Below are positions 15,466 to 25,594 of a stretch of DNA of 64,000 nucleotides, in pieces (the stretch's first letter is position 1; every line of letters starts with the position of its first letter). The stretch comes from Coprovicinus avistercoris (GTDB lineage: Bacteria; Actinomycetota; Coriobacteriia; Coriobacteriales; Atopobiaceae), in the NCBI GenBank assembly GCA_018714895.1, contig DVMQ01000003.1, positions 1 through 64,000 on the forward strand, read 5' to 3'. The notes under the pieces were generated by a model. The model was not told where the DNA came from. It searched no databases and was given only the letters and a program-made list of their open reading frames with translations. The position numbers and the translations under genes were made by a program.

Positions 15466-18036
15466 CTAAACCGCCACAATATTCACCAAACGGCCTTTAA
15501 TGACGATCACTTTCTTGATTTCTTTACCTGCGAGCTGCTCAGAAACTGCCTCACGTGCAAGAGCGCCAACTTCTTCATCAGAGGCTGAAGCACTCACTGT
15601 GATACGTGCGCGGACCTTACCCTTAATTTGAACAGCAATCTCGACCTCATCGGCTTTAGCCGCCTCAGCATCAAACTCAGGCCAGGCTGCATTGTAAACA
15701 GACCCCTCCTGATCGAGCGCTTTATGCCAAAGTTCTTCAGCCCAATGCGGGCAAATCGGAGCAAGCATCGTTACGATTGCATGAGCAACAGCAAAGCAAA
15801 GCTGCGGGTCACGCTTATCGAGAGCTACCTCATTTACATACTTAGAAGCAGCGTTAGTAATCTCCATCACAGCAGATATAGCCGTATTAAACTGACCACG
15901 ATCAAAGTCTGTTGTGCACTTTATGCCCATAGCGTTAAGTGTGCGCCACAGCTCTTTGCCGCTTGCATCGAGCTTAGAGACGTCCACCGAGCCCTCTGAT
16001 GCGTTTTGAGAGAGCAGCCACACTACACGCCAAGCACGTTTGATAAAGCGATTAGCGCCAGCAACAGCCTCTTCGTCCCAGTTAAAGTCCTTCTCGGGCG
16101 GAGCGATAAAGAGAATTGCAAGACGCATGGTATCCGCACCATAGGGCTCAATCACCGAAGAGGGTGGCACAACATTGCCCTTGGATTTTGACATGGTGTC
16201 ACCATTGGCATCCTTCACCATACCCTGGCAAAGGAGGTTCTCGAAGGGCTCATCAATATCAATCATGCCAAGGTCGCGCAAGACTTTGGTAAAGAAACGA
16301 CTGTAGAGCAAATGCAAAATAGCATGCTCAATACCGCCAATGTAGTTATCCACCGGCATCCAGCGATCCACTGCTTCCTTAGAGAACGGAAGCTCTTCAT
16401 TATGAGGATCGCAATAGCGCAGATAATACCAGCTTGAGCAGGTAAAGGTATCCATTGTGTCGGTTATGCGCTTAGCGGGACGTCCACACTTCGGGCAGGT
16501 TGTCTCATAGAAAGGCGCATATTGAGCAAGTGTCTCGCCGGCACCCAGATCAAGTGTGTCAGGCAGCGTAACAGGAAGATCTTCATAAGGAACTGGAACG
16601 TCACCACAGCAATCGCAATGGATCATAGGAATGGGGTTTCCCCAGTAACGCTGACGGCTAATAAGCCAGTCACGTAGACGGAACTGCACCGTCTTACGAC
16701 CAAGGCCCTGCTCGCCAAGCCAATCGATAATTGCATCGACAGCCTCGGAATGCTTGCCGCCCTTCATGCCGGTAAACTGCCCGGACTGCACCAGATAGCC
16801 TTCGGCCTCCATTGCATGATCCCAGTCAACCGAAGTTACCTTAAGCTCACGCTCATCCTTGAGTTCCTCGTAAAGAGGATCGTCTTTCTCACAGATAATC
16901 GGAGCAATCTCCAGGCCATACTTTTTAGCAAAATCGAAGTCGCGCTGATCGCCGCACGGAACACCCATGACGGCACCGGTGCCGTAATCCATGAGTACAT
17001 AATCGGCGACCCAGATAGGGGCAGGACGGCCATTAACGGGGTTGATTACATAGCGGCCAGTAAATACGCCGTGCTTTTCGCGTTCGGAGCCCTGTCGATC
17101 TACGGAGGAAACCTTCTCAGCCGCAGCTTTAAGCTCAAGGAATGCCGGCTCATACTCCGTACCAGCAACCAACTCTGCCGCAAGCGGACTCTCGGGCGGC
17201 AGCAGGAAGAATGAAACGCCGAAGAGCGTATCAGGACGTGTGGTAAAGACCGTAATTTTGGTGTCGGTGGGAGTTATGCCATCGGTATCAGCAAGGGTAA
17301 AGTCGATCTCTGCACCTTCTGAACGCCCAATCCAGTTTGCTTGCATAGCACGAACGCGCTCGGGCCACTTACCTTCAAGCTTCTTAAGATCATCGAGAAG
17401 CTCTTGGGCATAATCGGTAATTTTGAAATACCACTGAGAAAGAGCACGCTTCTCAGGAACGGAGCCACACCGCCAGCACTTACCATCAACGACCTGCTCA
17501 TTTGCAAGAACTGTCTGGCAACCAGGACACCAATTGACAGGAGAATTGTCGCGATAAACAAGACCCTTTTCCCACATCTTAAGGAAAATCCACTGGCCCC
17601 ACTTGTAGTATTCAGGGTCACAGGTATTAAACATACGATCATAGTCGTAGGAAAAGCCCATGCGACGCATAGTTTTAACTGCCTGCTCTATATTCTTATG
17701 CGTCCAGACGCTAGCCTGAGTATTGTGCTTAATTGCGGCGTTTTCCGCGGGGAGGCCAAAGGCGTCAAAACCCATGGGGTGAAGCACATCAAAACCGCGC
17801 ATGCGAGCCTGTCGAGCCATTGCATCGCCAATGGTGTAGTTGCGTGCATGACCCATATGCAGGTCTCCCGAAGGATACGGGAACATCTCAAGCACATACT
17901 TCTTGGGTTTAGAGGGATCCTCATCGGTCTTGTAGAGCTCTTCTTCTTCCCAGATTTTCTGCCACGATGTCTCGATCTTCTCGGCATCGTAAGAAGGAAT
18001 CTCAAAGGAATTGGTATGTTTAGCGCCGTCGCACAT
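15466..18036 (-). CDS. leuS: leucyl-tRNA synthetase
   Basis: LeuRS charges tRNA-Leu with leucine. The 856-aa class I synthetase has the HIGH-type signature HMGH at residues 60-63, a zinc-type cysteine cluster (CPGC and CWRC), an inserted CP1 editing domain with TTRPDTLFG, and the KMSKS-type MSKSKGN loop. The length is normal for bacterial LeuRS. The ATG at 18036 has GGGAG 7 nt upstream. No T-box was found in its short leader, unlike ileS. Confidence 0.97.
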   Translation of the reverse strand: MCDGAKHTNSFEIPSYDAEKIETSWQKIWEEEELYKTDEDPSKPKKYVLEMFPYPSGDLHMGHARNYTIGDAMARQARMRGFDVLHPMGFDAFGLPAENAAIKHNTQASVWTHKNIEQAVKTMRRMGFSYDYDRMFNTCDPEYYKWGQWIFLKMWEKGLVYRDNSPVNWCPGCQTVLANEQVVDGKCWRCGSVPEKRALSQWYFKITDYAQELLDDLKKLEGKWPERVRAMQANWIGRSEGAEIDFTLADTDGITPTDTKITVFTTRPDTLFGVSFFLLPPESPLAAELVAGTEYEPAFLELKAAAEKVSSVDRQGSEREKHGVFTGRYVINPVNGRPAPIWVADYVLMDYGTGAVMGVPCGDQRDFDFAKKYGLEIAPIICEKDDPLYEELKDERELKVTSVDWDHAMEAEGYLVQSGQFTGMKGGKHSEAVDAIIDWLGEQGLGRKTVQFRLRDWLISRQRYWGNPIPMIHCDCCGDVPVPYEDLPVTLPDTLDLGAGETLAQYAPFYETTCPKCGRPAKRITDTMDTFTCSSWYYLRYCDPHNEELPFSKEAVDRWMPVDNYIGGIEHAILHLLYSRFFTKVLRDLGMIDIDEPFENLLCQGMVKDANGDTMSKSKGNVVPPSSVIEPYGADTMRLAILFIAPPEKDFNWDEEAVAGANRFIKRAWRVVWLLSQNASEGSVDVSKLDASGKELWRTLNAMGIKCTTDFDRGQFNTAISAVMEITNAASKYVNEVALDKRDPQLCFAVAHAIVTMLAPICPHWAEELWHKALDQEGSVYNAAWPEFDAEAAKADEVEIAVQIKGKVRARITVSASASDEEVGALAREAVSEQLAGKEIKKVIVIKGRLVNIVAV

Positions 18037-18077
18037 AGTGCCACTCCCTTATTCGTGCAAACGTTTAACCGGGTCAT

Positions 18078-18086
18078 TGTATAGCA
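18078..18086 (-). promoter_or_regulatory. extended -10 promoter of leuS
   Basis: TGC immediately precedes TATACA on the minus strand, about 40 nt before the leuS start. The -35 region (TTTCAG at 18 bp) is weak, consistent with an extended -10 promoter. Confidence 0.45.
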
Positions 18087-18138
18087 ATACGTTGTCTTTT
18101 GCTGAAAAGCATCAAGATAGAAATGATACCGCTATACG

Positions 18139-18189
18139 AAAAGCCGCCCTCACAACCTCAGGAACATTTCCTGTGGAGATGAGAGCGGC
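18139..18189 (-). terminator. composite hairpin terminator after guaB
   Basis: On the minus strand an outer GCCGC/GCGGC stem with flanking CTCTCA/TGAGGG pairing encloses an inner CAGGAA-ATG-TTCCTG hairpin. The whole is followed by TTTTCG. It begins 23 nt after the guaB stop and precedes the leuS promoter. Confidence 0.75.
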
Positions 18190-18211
18190 AATATAAGTAT
18201 GTGCTGTTGGT

Positions 18212-19723
18212 TTAGTGATAGGTAACGCTATGCTGGGAATCCTTTACCACAACGTCGTGGGCTCCACCCTCAACAATAGAGGTTGCTGAAACAAGGGTAA
18301 GACGCGCCTTCTGCTGCAGCTCTTTAATCGTGCGTGCACCACAGTTGCACATAGTGGACTTAATTTTGTACAGCGTGTTGCGAACGCCCTCTTTAAGCGA
18401 GCCAGCATACGGAACGTAGGAATCAACGCCCTCAACAAAACCAAGCTTGCTGGCACCACCCTGGTCGTAACGTTGCCAATTGCGAGCACGTGCGGAACCC
18501 TCGCCCCAGTACTCTTTCATATACTGACCGTTGACATTAACGCGTTCGGTTGGGCTCTCATCGAAGCGAGCGAAATAGCGTCCAAGCATCATAAAGTCAG
18601 CGCCCATAGCCAGAGCAAGCGTCATGTGATAGTCATAGACAATGCCGCCGTCAGAACAAACTGGGACGTAAATACCCGTTTCTTCATAGTACTCATCACG
18701 TGCACGACACACATCAATAACGGCAGAGGCCTGGCCGCGACCAATACCTTTGGTCTCACGCGTAATGCAGATAGAACCGCCGCCAATACCAACCTTTACA
18801 AAGTCAGCGCCACACTCAGCAAGGAAACGGAAGCCATCGGCATCTACAACATTGCCAGCGCCAACATAGACTGAATCGCCATAGGCAGCACGTATCCACT
18901 CAATGGTGCGCTTCTGCCACTCCGAGAAACCCTCGGAAGAGTCGATACACAAAATGTCTGCACCGGCATCCACCAGCAGCGGAACACGCTTCTCATAGTC
19001 ACGCGTATTAATGCCTGCACCAACCATATAACGCTTGTTGGCATCAAGCAGCTCGTCAGGGTTGGATTTATGCTGATCATAGTCCTTACGGAATACGATA
19101 CCCATCAAGTGGTCGTTCTCATCAACCACCGGAAGTGCATTGAGTTTATTCTCCCAGATGACATCGTTGGCACGCTTAAGGGTAATGTCCTTGTCACCAA
19201 CAATGAGCTTCTCGCGAGGGGTCATAAACGTCTCTACAAGAGCGGAGTGGTCATCACGTGTAGGACGATAATCGCGGCTCGTAACAATGCCCAGAAGCTT
19301 GCCATGAGGGGTTCCATCGTCAGTTACCGGCATGGTGGAGTGGCCCGTCTTAAGCTTGAGATCCATGACTTGCTCCATGGTCATGGTTGGTGTAAGTGTT
19401 GAGTCAGACTGAACAAAGCCTGCTTTGAAATCCTTGACAGCCTTTACCATAGCAGCCTCAGCTTCGGGTGTCTGATTGCCATAGATAAAAGCTAAACCGC
19501 CCTCCATTGCAAGTGCAACGCCCATATCCACGCCTGAAACAGACTGCATGATGGCGGACACCATAGGGATATTCAGGCTAATAGGCGACTCTTCACCACG
19601 CTTATATCTCACAAGAGGCGTGCGTAAAGAAACATTGGCGGGAATATTCTCCGCCGAGGAGTAACCTGGAACGAGTAGATACTCAGAGAACGTATGGGAC
19701 TCCCCTTCGAAGAATGTGGCCAT
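18212..19723 (-). CDS. guaB: inosine-5'-monophosphate dehydrogenase
   Basis: IMPDH oxidises IMP to XMP with NAD+, the committed step of GMP synthesis. The active-site loop GGGSICITRETKGIGRGQ carries the catalytic cysteine (C319). Two CBS domains are inserted at about residues 108-225 (GIVTSRDY and GIVFRKDY motifs). The 503-aa length is typical. I use ATG 19723, which has GGGAG 5 nt upstream; a GTG two codons earlier overlaps that site. The gene appears monocistronic, with its own terminator. Confidence 0.95.
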   Translation of the reverse strand: MATFFEGESHTFSEYLLVPGYSSAENIPANVSLRTPLVRYKRGEESPISLNIPMVSAIMQSVSGVDMGVALAMEGGLAFIYGNQTPEAEAAMVKAVKDFKAGFVQSDSTLTPTMTMEQVMDLKLKTGHSTMPVTDDGTPHGKLLGIVTSRDYRPTRDDHSALVETFMTPREKLIVGDKDITLKRANDVIWENKLNALPVVDENDHLMGIVFRKDYDQHKSNPDELLDANKRYMVGAGINTRDYEKRVPLLVDAGADILCIDSSEGFSEWQKRTIEWIRAAYGDSVYVGAGNVVDADGFRFLAECGADFVKVGIGGGSICITRETKGIGRGQASAVIDVCRARDEYYEETGIYVPVCSDGGIVYDYHMTLALAMGADFMMLGRYFARFDESPTERVNVNGQYMKEYWGEGSARARNWQRYDQGGASKLGFVEGVDSYVPYAGSLKEGVRNTLYKIKSTMCNCGARTIKELQQKARLTLVSATSIVEGGAHDVVVKDSQHSVTYH

Positions 19724-19836
19724 GCCCACTCCCTTTCACTAAAGAAAATACATGCACTTACATCAAAACTGTACCGATAGAGCACAACGCACAGTTTGTT
19801 GAACAACAGTTTCAGGCGATTGTAACGCACTCATAC

Positions 19837-21156
19837 CTAGGCAGCCGGGCCCGTTTCCTCAGAAGCTCCTTCGGACATAACCTCATCAAACGTTACGGCA
19901 ACAGAATGCTTCGTGGGAACCCACTCAACTTTCATAAACAGCGCCGCAACCGTAATTGGAATGTAGGTCATCATAAACAGCGGGAAAGTAAAGAGATTAG
20001 TAAAGAGACGCCACCGCTTCGTACAGTGGAAATGTTTACGTTCTGACACGGTAGTGATAATCGCCAAAATAAAGAAAACGAAATACATAGAGACGAACAT
20101 CATAATGAGCGAGCCAGAGCACATAGATACCTCAGCAGGGGTTACTAAAAAGCCGCTGCTCAGCCATCCCACAACAAGGTATGTTGCGTTCACAAAGAAC
20201 GAAAGCAGGGTCAAGATCATGCCGGGCGCAATTGTCATAAGCATGTCATAGGAGCTGAAAAGCCCGCGCCCCATACCCTTAAGAAGGTCGCGACCATACG
20301 AGAAGAATACCTGATAAAAGCCCTTAGTCCAACGCATACGCTGAGTCCAAGATGCCTTAAATGTGAGGGGTTGCTCATCAAAAAACTCGGCGGGAGCATA
20401 CCCAATTCGGATGCCATTGGCCGCGCAAAATGTAGAGAACTGAATGTCTTCTGTAAGTGTATGAAAATCCCATCCATGCATACCGCGAACAATGCGCTCG
20501 GATACCATCCAGCCAGAACCTGAAATAGCGCAACTTGTTCCACATTGCATACGAGCATTGTTAAGGAACTTAGCCTCGCGGATAAACCATGTAGCATACG
20601 CCGAAGAAATCCAACTTGAATCAAAGTTCTTAGAGTTGCGATAGCTTGTTGCAACAAGATATCCCATATCAAAAACTTGGTTCATGATGCTCACGTAGTT
20701 TGGCGAAACAATATTGTCGGCATCAAACACGAAAAACGCCTCGAAGCGATCACCATATTCATTGAGAATGCGATTAAAGCCATAGTCCATTACCCAGCTC
20801 TTTCCCTTGCGCGCTAGGTCATTCCTTTCGTAGACTATCGCTCCGGCTTTACGCGCCTCTTCTGCCGTATTATCAGTACAGGCATCGGCTACAACAAAAG
20901 TCTCAATAAGGTGAGCCGGATAATCCTGAGCCTTAATGGAGCGCACCAGATTGCCAATAACTTCCTCTTCGTTGTGCGCCGCAATAAAGAAGGCATAGCT
21001 ATGCTGCTTTTTTGCAGGCGGAAGCTTTACATCTCCGCGCTTAAATACCAACAGGATGTAAATAAACTGATAGAGATACGCCAACGTAAAGAACAAAAAG
21101 AGTACGAAGTTAAAGATAACAATTGGCGTGATTGCCATACGGTTGAACTCGAACAC
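19837..21156 (-). CDS. family 2 membrane glycosyltransferase (processive type)
   Basis: This approximately 439-aa protein has one N-terminal membrane segment, a cytosolic GT-A catalytic domain and about four C-terminal membrane segments. Catalytic features include the nucleotide-binding Asp in DACTDNT, the metal-binding DADN, an acidic EDIQFS motif as catalytic base region and QRMRW, the Q/RxxRW signature of processive synthases such as those for cellulose, hyaluronan or poly-GlcNAc. The product is unknown. GTG 21156 is preferred because AGGGGG lies 6 nt upstream; an ATG at 21171 has no ribosome-binding site. It is the last gene behind rluD, 38 nt away. Confidence 0.85.
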   Translation of the reverse strand: MFEFNRMAITPIVIFNFVLFLFFTLAYLYQFIYILLVFKRGDVKLPPAKKQHSYAFFIAAHNEEEVIGNLVRSIKAQDYPAHLIETFVVADACTDNTAEEARKAGAIVYERNDLARKGKSWVMDYGFNRILNEYGDRFEAFFVFDADNIVSPNYVSIMNQVFDMGYLVATSYRNSKNFDSSWISSAYATWFIREAKFLNNARMQCGTSCAISGSGWMVSERIVRGMHGWDFHTLTEDIQFSTFCAANGIRIGYAPAEFFDEQPLTFKASWTQRMRWTKGFYQVFFSYGRDLLKGMGRGLFSSYDMLMTIAPGMILTLLSFFVNATYLVVGWLSSGFLVTPAEVSMCSGSLIMMFVSMYFVFFILAIITTVSERKHFHCTKRWRLFTNLFTFPLFMMTYIPITVAALFMKVEWVPTKHSVAVTFDEVMSEGASEETGPAA

Positions 21157-21194
21157 AACCAGCCCCCTCATCAGGCTTAGAATCCGGGTTTGTA

Positions 21195-22211
21195 CTACAC
21201 ACCGAGCAATGGAACGATTTGCTCCCCCACCTCAGTGCGTCCAAGTGACCTGACAGAAAGTGATTTTAATACACTCAGAAGGTCAGACGGTAGACAGTCT
21301 GCAAGCTCCACGACCTCACCTGTTACCGGATGGTCGAAGCGAATATGCCATGAATGTAAAAACTGCCGCTCTAAGCCAAGGTTACGCATGCGATCGCCCC
21401 GACCATAGAGTTGATCTCCTACCACATGATGACCAATATGACGCATGTGTACACGAATTTGATGTGTGCGTCCCGTGTAGAGATGACACTCAAGCAAGGT
21501 GTATCCATCGTCACGCCTGAGCGCTTCATAGCGTTCAAGCACACGAAACGTGGTAATTGCTTCCCGCGCACTTACATCATCTGAAACGGCCATTCTCAAT
21601 CGATCGCGAGAAGAGCGCGCAATACCGGTGTTGATAGTTCCTTCATCCGCAGCTACATAGCCATGCACTAAGGTTACATAGCGGCGATCCAATGTGCGCA
21701 GACGAATGAGATCCTGTAAGGCGCGCTGGGTTTCATCATCTTTAGCAGCGACCATAAGACCTGAAGTATCTTGATCTAAGCGATGCACAATGCCAGGTCG
21801 ATCTTCGCCTTGAAGTTTGCCAAGGTGGTTATACCCACAGCGAGCAACCAGCGCATTTGCAAGAGTGTCGTCAATATGTCCAGGGCTGGGATGACATACT
21901 AACCCCGCCTGTTTTGAAAGCACTAATAAATAATCGTCTTCAAAACGAATATCTAATGGAATGTAGGGATTGGGACGCAGTGGACCTTCTGGCTCATCGG
22001 CAACACTCCACGTTGCACGAATGCGATCCCCGAGAACCACATGCTCACTTTTTGATGTGGCAAGGGTATCGTTAATCGTGACATCGCCAGCTTCAATAAA
22101 GCGTGCACAGGCACTTCTTGATGGCAGACCTTCTTTATGAGCAAGGAACGCATCAAGACGCATTCCATCGCTCTCAGGACCAACAAGAAGCTCAACCGTA
22201 CGGCTAGCCAC
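21195..22211 (-). CDS. rluD: RluD-family 23S rRNA pseudouridine synthase
   Basis: The protein (338 aa) has an N-terminal S4 RNA-binding domain (RLDAFLAHKEGLPSRSACAR) and a RluA-type catalytic domain with HRLDQDTSGLM carrying the catalytic aspartate and the GRTHQIRVHM motif. It most likely modifies helix 69 or another 23S rRNA site; the exact target cannot be read from sequence. The start is GTG 22211, preceded by GGAGG at 5 nt, and overlaps lspA by 8 nt. lspA followed by rluD is a conserved pair in Gram-positive bacteria. Confidence 0.93.
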   Translation of the reverse strand: MASRTVELLVGPESDGMRLDAFLAHKEGLPSRSACARFIEAGDVTINDTLATSKSEHVVLGDRIRATWSVADEPEGPLRPNPYIPLDIRFEDDYLLVLSKQAGLVCHPSPGHIDDTLANALVARCGYNHLGKLQGEDRPGIVHRLDQDTSGLMVAAKDDETQRALQDLIRLRTLDRRYVTLVHGYVAADEGTINTGIARSSRDRLRMAVSDDVSAREAITTFRVLERYEALRRDDGYTLLECHLYTGRTHQIRVHMRHIGHHVVGDQLYGRGDRMRNLGLERQFLHSWHIRFDHPVTGEVVELADCLPSDLLSVLKSLSVRSLGRTEVGEQIVPLLGV

Positions 22212-22713
22212 GCTGACCTCCGCTGTCTTTCTTACTATCCGATCCCTCTGACTGCAGCCACCAAAGCAGGAGTGTAAGGACAACTCCACAGGTAATAGCG
22301 ATATCTGCAACATTAAATATAGGGAAATCAATAAACTCTGTTGCAAAAAAATCCGTAACGGCTCCCAGACAGACCCGATCAATGAGGTTGGCCAGGCCGC
22401 CGCCCACCACAAGACCAAGACTACATACCAAGCTCAAAGAGAGTGAGCTATCGAGCGCAACCCAGATAAGAACAGCTATACATACCAGTACCGCAATGCC
22501 AACAAAGAGCCATTGTGATCCTTCGCCCATACTGAAAGCAGCGCCTGTGTTTTCCGTAAGACGAAGACCAAGAACCCCCGGGATAAACTCCCGAGGGCCA
22601 TCGGCCAAATAACTTCTCATGAACGCTTTACTGACCTGATCGAGAACAAGTACAGCAAGCGCCACTGCAACTAAGACGGCAATACGGACAAAAGCATGTT
22701 GACGTTTGGCCAT
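22204..22713 (-). CDS. lspA: lipoprotein signal peptidase II
   Basis: LspA cleaves the signal peptide of prolipoproteins after lipid attachment. The 169-aa protein has four transmembrane helices, and the two catalytic aspartates are in NLIDR and FNVADIAI. The conserved LTENTGAAFSM motif is present. The ATG at 22713 lies 11 nt after the ileS stop codon, and the gene is therefore almost certainly cotranscribed with ileS. Confidence 0.95.
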   Translation of the reverse strand: MAKRQHAFVRIAVLVAVALAVLVLDQVSKAFMRSYLADGPREFIPGVLGLRLTENTGAAFSMGEGSQWLFVGIAVLVCIAVLIWVALDSSLSLSLVCSLGLVVGGGLANLIDRVCLGAVTDFFATEFIDFPIFNVADIAITCGVVLTLLLWWLQSEGSDSKKDSGGQRG

Positions 22714-22723
22714 CAAAGGTTGC

Positions 22724-25549
22724 CTACTTTTGGTCTGCCACTGCATGGCTGCAGCGTTCGCACAAGCCATCTTCTGTAAGCGTGCGGAAATTCCAGCAAC
22801 GCGGGCACTTCTCACCGTGCGCAGGCTCAACGACACAGCTAAGCTCATCGCCGCAGCTCAGTACTACTTCTGAGGCAACAAAAGGCTCTGCAAGATTGCA
22901 ACCAAGTTCGCCTGTCAGCAGCTCATAAAGATCGGAAGGCACAACCAGCTCCGCGCGTGCAGCCTGCGGGGTCTTCTCAGTAAGAATACCGTCGGCAAGA
23001 GCAGTCTCATAAGCCTTAGTAAATGCGGCACGAGCCTCGACTACAGCCTCATAAGCAGGTAAATACTTTTCGTATTCCTCAGCAGTCCAAGGAGCAACAT
23101 ACCAGTCAAGCAGCGCAGCATACGTCTGGCCGTCACGCATGGACTCGGGCAGATGTGCCATCACCTCATCGGTGGTGTATACGAGAATGGGCTGCAAATC
23201 GTGCACGAGCATCATCAGAATTTGAGCCCAGACAGTAAGTGCACTCTTACGTTCAAAACCATCGCGCTCGCCACAGTAGACACGGTCTTTTGTAGCGTTG
23301 AGGTATCCATTGGAGAGGTCGCCGATGACATAGTCATACAGCGTACGGTAAACCTGGTTGAAGCGGTATGCCTCGTAGGCACTGCTCACCTGATCGTGCA
23401 CTTGGCACATGCGGGCCAACACGAGCTTGTCATAGGGCATAAGCTCGTCAAACGGCACGCCATCAACTGCAGGATCAAACTGATCTTCAATCTCACCCAA
23501 GAGGAAACGAAGCGTGTTGCGGAAGCGGCGGTATGCCTCGCCCACATGGTTAAGAATGGTGTCATCGCACGGAACATCGGTTGAGGTGTCCACTGATGCC
23601 ACCCAGAGACGCAAAACGTCAGCACCACGCGTATCGCATTCTTTGTTTGGATCAATAACATTGCCAAGGGACTTAGACATCTTGCGGCCCTGACCATCAA
23701 GCGTAAAGCCCTGCGAAACTACCGACTTGTACGGCGCCACACCATACGCACCAACAGATGTCATGAGAGAACTCATGAACCAACCACGGTGCTGATCAGA
23801 GCCCTCAAGATACATGTCTGCCGGGAACTTCAGGTTATCGCGATGACGGCAAACAGCAGTATGAGAAACGCCGGAGTCCCACCACACATCAAGAATGTCG
23901 GAGTTTGCCTTGAGGTGATGAGAGCCACACTTCGGGCAAACACCAGCTTCGCCAAGATATTCGGCCGGATCCTCGGTGAACCAAGCATCCGAGCCCTTCT
24001 CACGGAAGAGCTTAATGACCGCATCGAGCGTGTCGTCATTCATGACAGTTTCGCCACAGTCGGCACAGGTGAAGGCAGGGATAGGAACTCCCCAGTTGCG
24101 CTGACGACTGATGCACCAGTCGGGACGACCTTCAACCATAGAGCCAATGCGCTTGATGGCGTGAGAAGGATAGAACGCTACCTTTTCAAGCTCCGACAGC
24201 GATTGCTCTCGCAAAGAACGACCATTCTGAAGAGGCTTATCCATGGAAACAAACCACTGGCTTGTAGCGCGGAAAATAACTGGCTCTTTGCAGCGCCAGC
24301 AATGTGGATAGCTGTGATTAATATCCTCATGCAGAATGAGCGTACCGCGCTCCTTAAGCCACGCAATGATTTGGGGGTTAGCCTCATTAACCTCCATGCC
24401 AGACCAAGGGCCACCGGTACCCATGGTATCGCCCACAAAGAAATGACCATCATCATCAACTGGCATTACCGTGGGAATGCCAAACTTCTGGCCTGCCAGA
24501 TAGTCGTCCACACCATGACCAGGAGCACAGTGAACAATGCCTGTACCATCATCAAGTGTGACGTAATCGGCGTAGATAAACTCGCCCGTCTCGCCCTGAT
24601 CGCCAAAGATCGGTTGCTTATAACGATTGTGAGCAAGTTGTTCGCCCGTAGCACGCCATGGCTCGCCATTCTCCATACGTACAAGCTCAAGCTCACCATA
24701 GCCGAATTTCTCTACCAGGCGCTCGGCGAGAGCCTCTGCCACAATCTCAGCCTGATCGTTATGGATAAGTGCAACGTAGGTAGCCTCTGGATGACAGATC
24801 ACTGCATCGTCTGCAGGAAGCGTCCAAGGTGTCGTGGTCCAAATATCAACCCAGAGACGACCAGCCCACGCCTCGAGGCCTTCAGGAACGGTGGTCATCT
24901 CAAAACGTACGAAAATGGCCGGGCTTACTTCATCGCCATACTCAATCTCAGCTTCCGCAAGAGCCGTATGGCAGTGACTGCACCAATGAACCGGCTTTGA
25001 TCCACGATAAATAGCGCCGGCATCATAGATAGCTTTGAAAATCTCAATATCGGTCGCATCATAATCATTCACATAGGTGAGATACGGATTGTTCCACTCA
25101 CCAAGCACGCCCAGACGCTTAAATCCTTGACGCTGCGTATCTACCTGCTCAACTGCCATTTTGCGGCAAAGCTCACGAATTTTTTCAGTGGGAAGCTCAT
25201 TGAACTTCTCGGTACCAAGCATGGTCTCCACCTTGTGTTCGATGGGCTGACCATGGCAGTCCCAGCCAGGGACGTAGGGCGTCTGATAACCACGCATAGA
25301 CCAGTAGCGATTGATAATGTCTTTTGAGATCTTATTCTGCGCGTGACCAAGGTGAATAGGGCCATTAGCGTACGGAGGACCGTCATGCAGCACAAACTTG
25401 TCGTGTCCTTCGTTTTTGGCAATCATTTGCTCATAGACATGATTCTCATCCCACATCGCAAGCCGCTTTGGCTCATTTTGAGCAAGGTTTGCCCTCATGG
25501 GGAAACCAGTCTTTGGGAGATTAGTTGTCTCCTTGTACTTGTTTGCCAC
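22724..25549 (-). CDS. ileS: isoleucyl-tRNA synthetase
   Basis: IleRS charges tRNA-Ile. The 941-aa class I enzyme has the HIGH signature in GPIHLGHAQNKISKD, the CP1 editing domain with WTTTPWTLPAD, KMSKSLGN, and a C-terminal zinc site CPRC...CERC. The start is GTG 25549 with AAGGGA 6 nt upstream. It is preceded by a T-box leader, so its expression should rise when uncharged tRNA-Ile accumulates. lspA, rluD and a glycosyltransferase lie downstream in the same direction. Confidence 0.97.
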   Translation of the reverse strand: MANKYKETTNLPKTGFPMRANLAQNEPKRLAMWDENHVYEQMIAKNEGHDKFVLHDGPPYANGPIHLGHAQNKISKDIINRYWSMRGYQTPYVPGWDCHGQPIEHKVETMLGTEKFNELPTEKIRELCRKMAVEQVDTQRQGFKRLGVLGEWNNPYLTYVNDYDATDIEIFKAIYDAGAIYRGSKPVHWCSHCHTALAEAEIEYGDEVSPAIFVRFEMTTVPEGLEAWAGRLWVDIWTTTPWTLPADDAVICHPEATYVALIHNDQAEIVAEALAERLVEKFGYGELELVRMENGEPWRATGEQLAHNRYKQPIFGDQGETGEFIYADYVTLDDGTGIVHCAPGHGVDDYLAGQKFGIPTVMPVDDDGHFFVGDTMGTGGPWSGMEVNEANPQIIAWLKERGTLILHEDINHSYPHCWRCKEPVIFRATSQWFVSMDKPLQNGRSLREQSLSELEKVAFYPSHAIKRIGSMVEGRPDWCISRQRNWGVPIPAFTCADCGETVMNDDTLDAVIKLFREKGSDAWFTEDPAEYLGEAGVCPKCGSHHLKANSDILDVWWDSGVSHTAVCRHRDNLKFPADMYLEGSDQHRGWFMSSLMTSVGAYGVAPYKSVVSQGFTLDGQGRKMSKSLGNVIDPNKECDTRGADVLRLWVASVDTSTDVPCDDTILNHVGEAYRRFRNTLRFLLGEIEDQFDPAVDGVPFDELMPYDKLVLARMCQVHDQVSSAYEAYRFNQVYRTLYDYVIGDLSNGYLNATKDRVYCGERDGFERKSALTVWAQILMMLVHDLQPILVYTTDEVMAHLPESMRDGQTYAALLDWYVAPWTAEEYEKYLPAYEAVVEARAAFTKAYETALADGILTEKTPQAARAELVVPSDLYELLTGELGCNLAEPFVASEVVLSCGDELSCVVEPAHGEKCPRCWNFRTLTEDGLCERCSHAVADQK

Positions 25550-25594
25550 GCCTGTTCCCTTCCGATCGTTCAACGATCTTTATGTTCGGGCACT

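Noticed and set aside
18037..18138. A possible T-box or leader peptide for leuS
   Set aside because: The leader is only about 40 nt from the -10 box, with no T-box core and no leucine-rich reading frame.
23789..25000. A 403-codon open frame on the plus strand opposite ileS
   Set aside because: It is fully antisense to the conserved IleRS catalytic and editing regions and has no protein-family signature.
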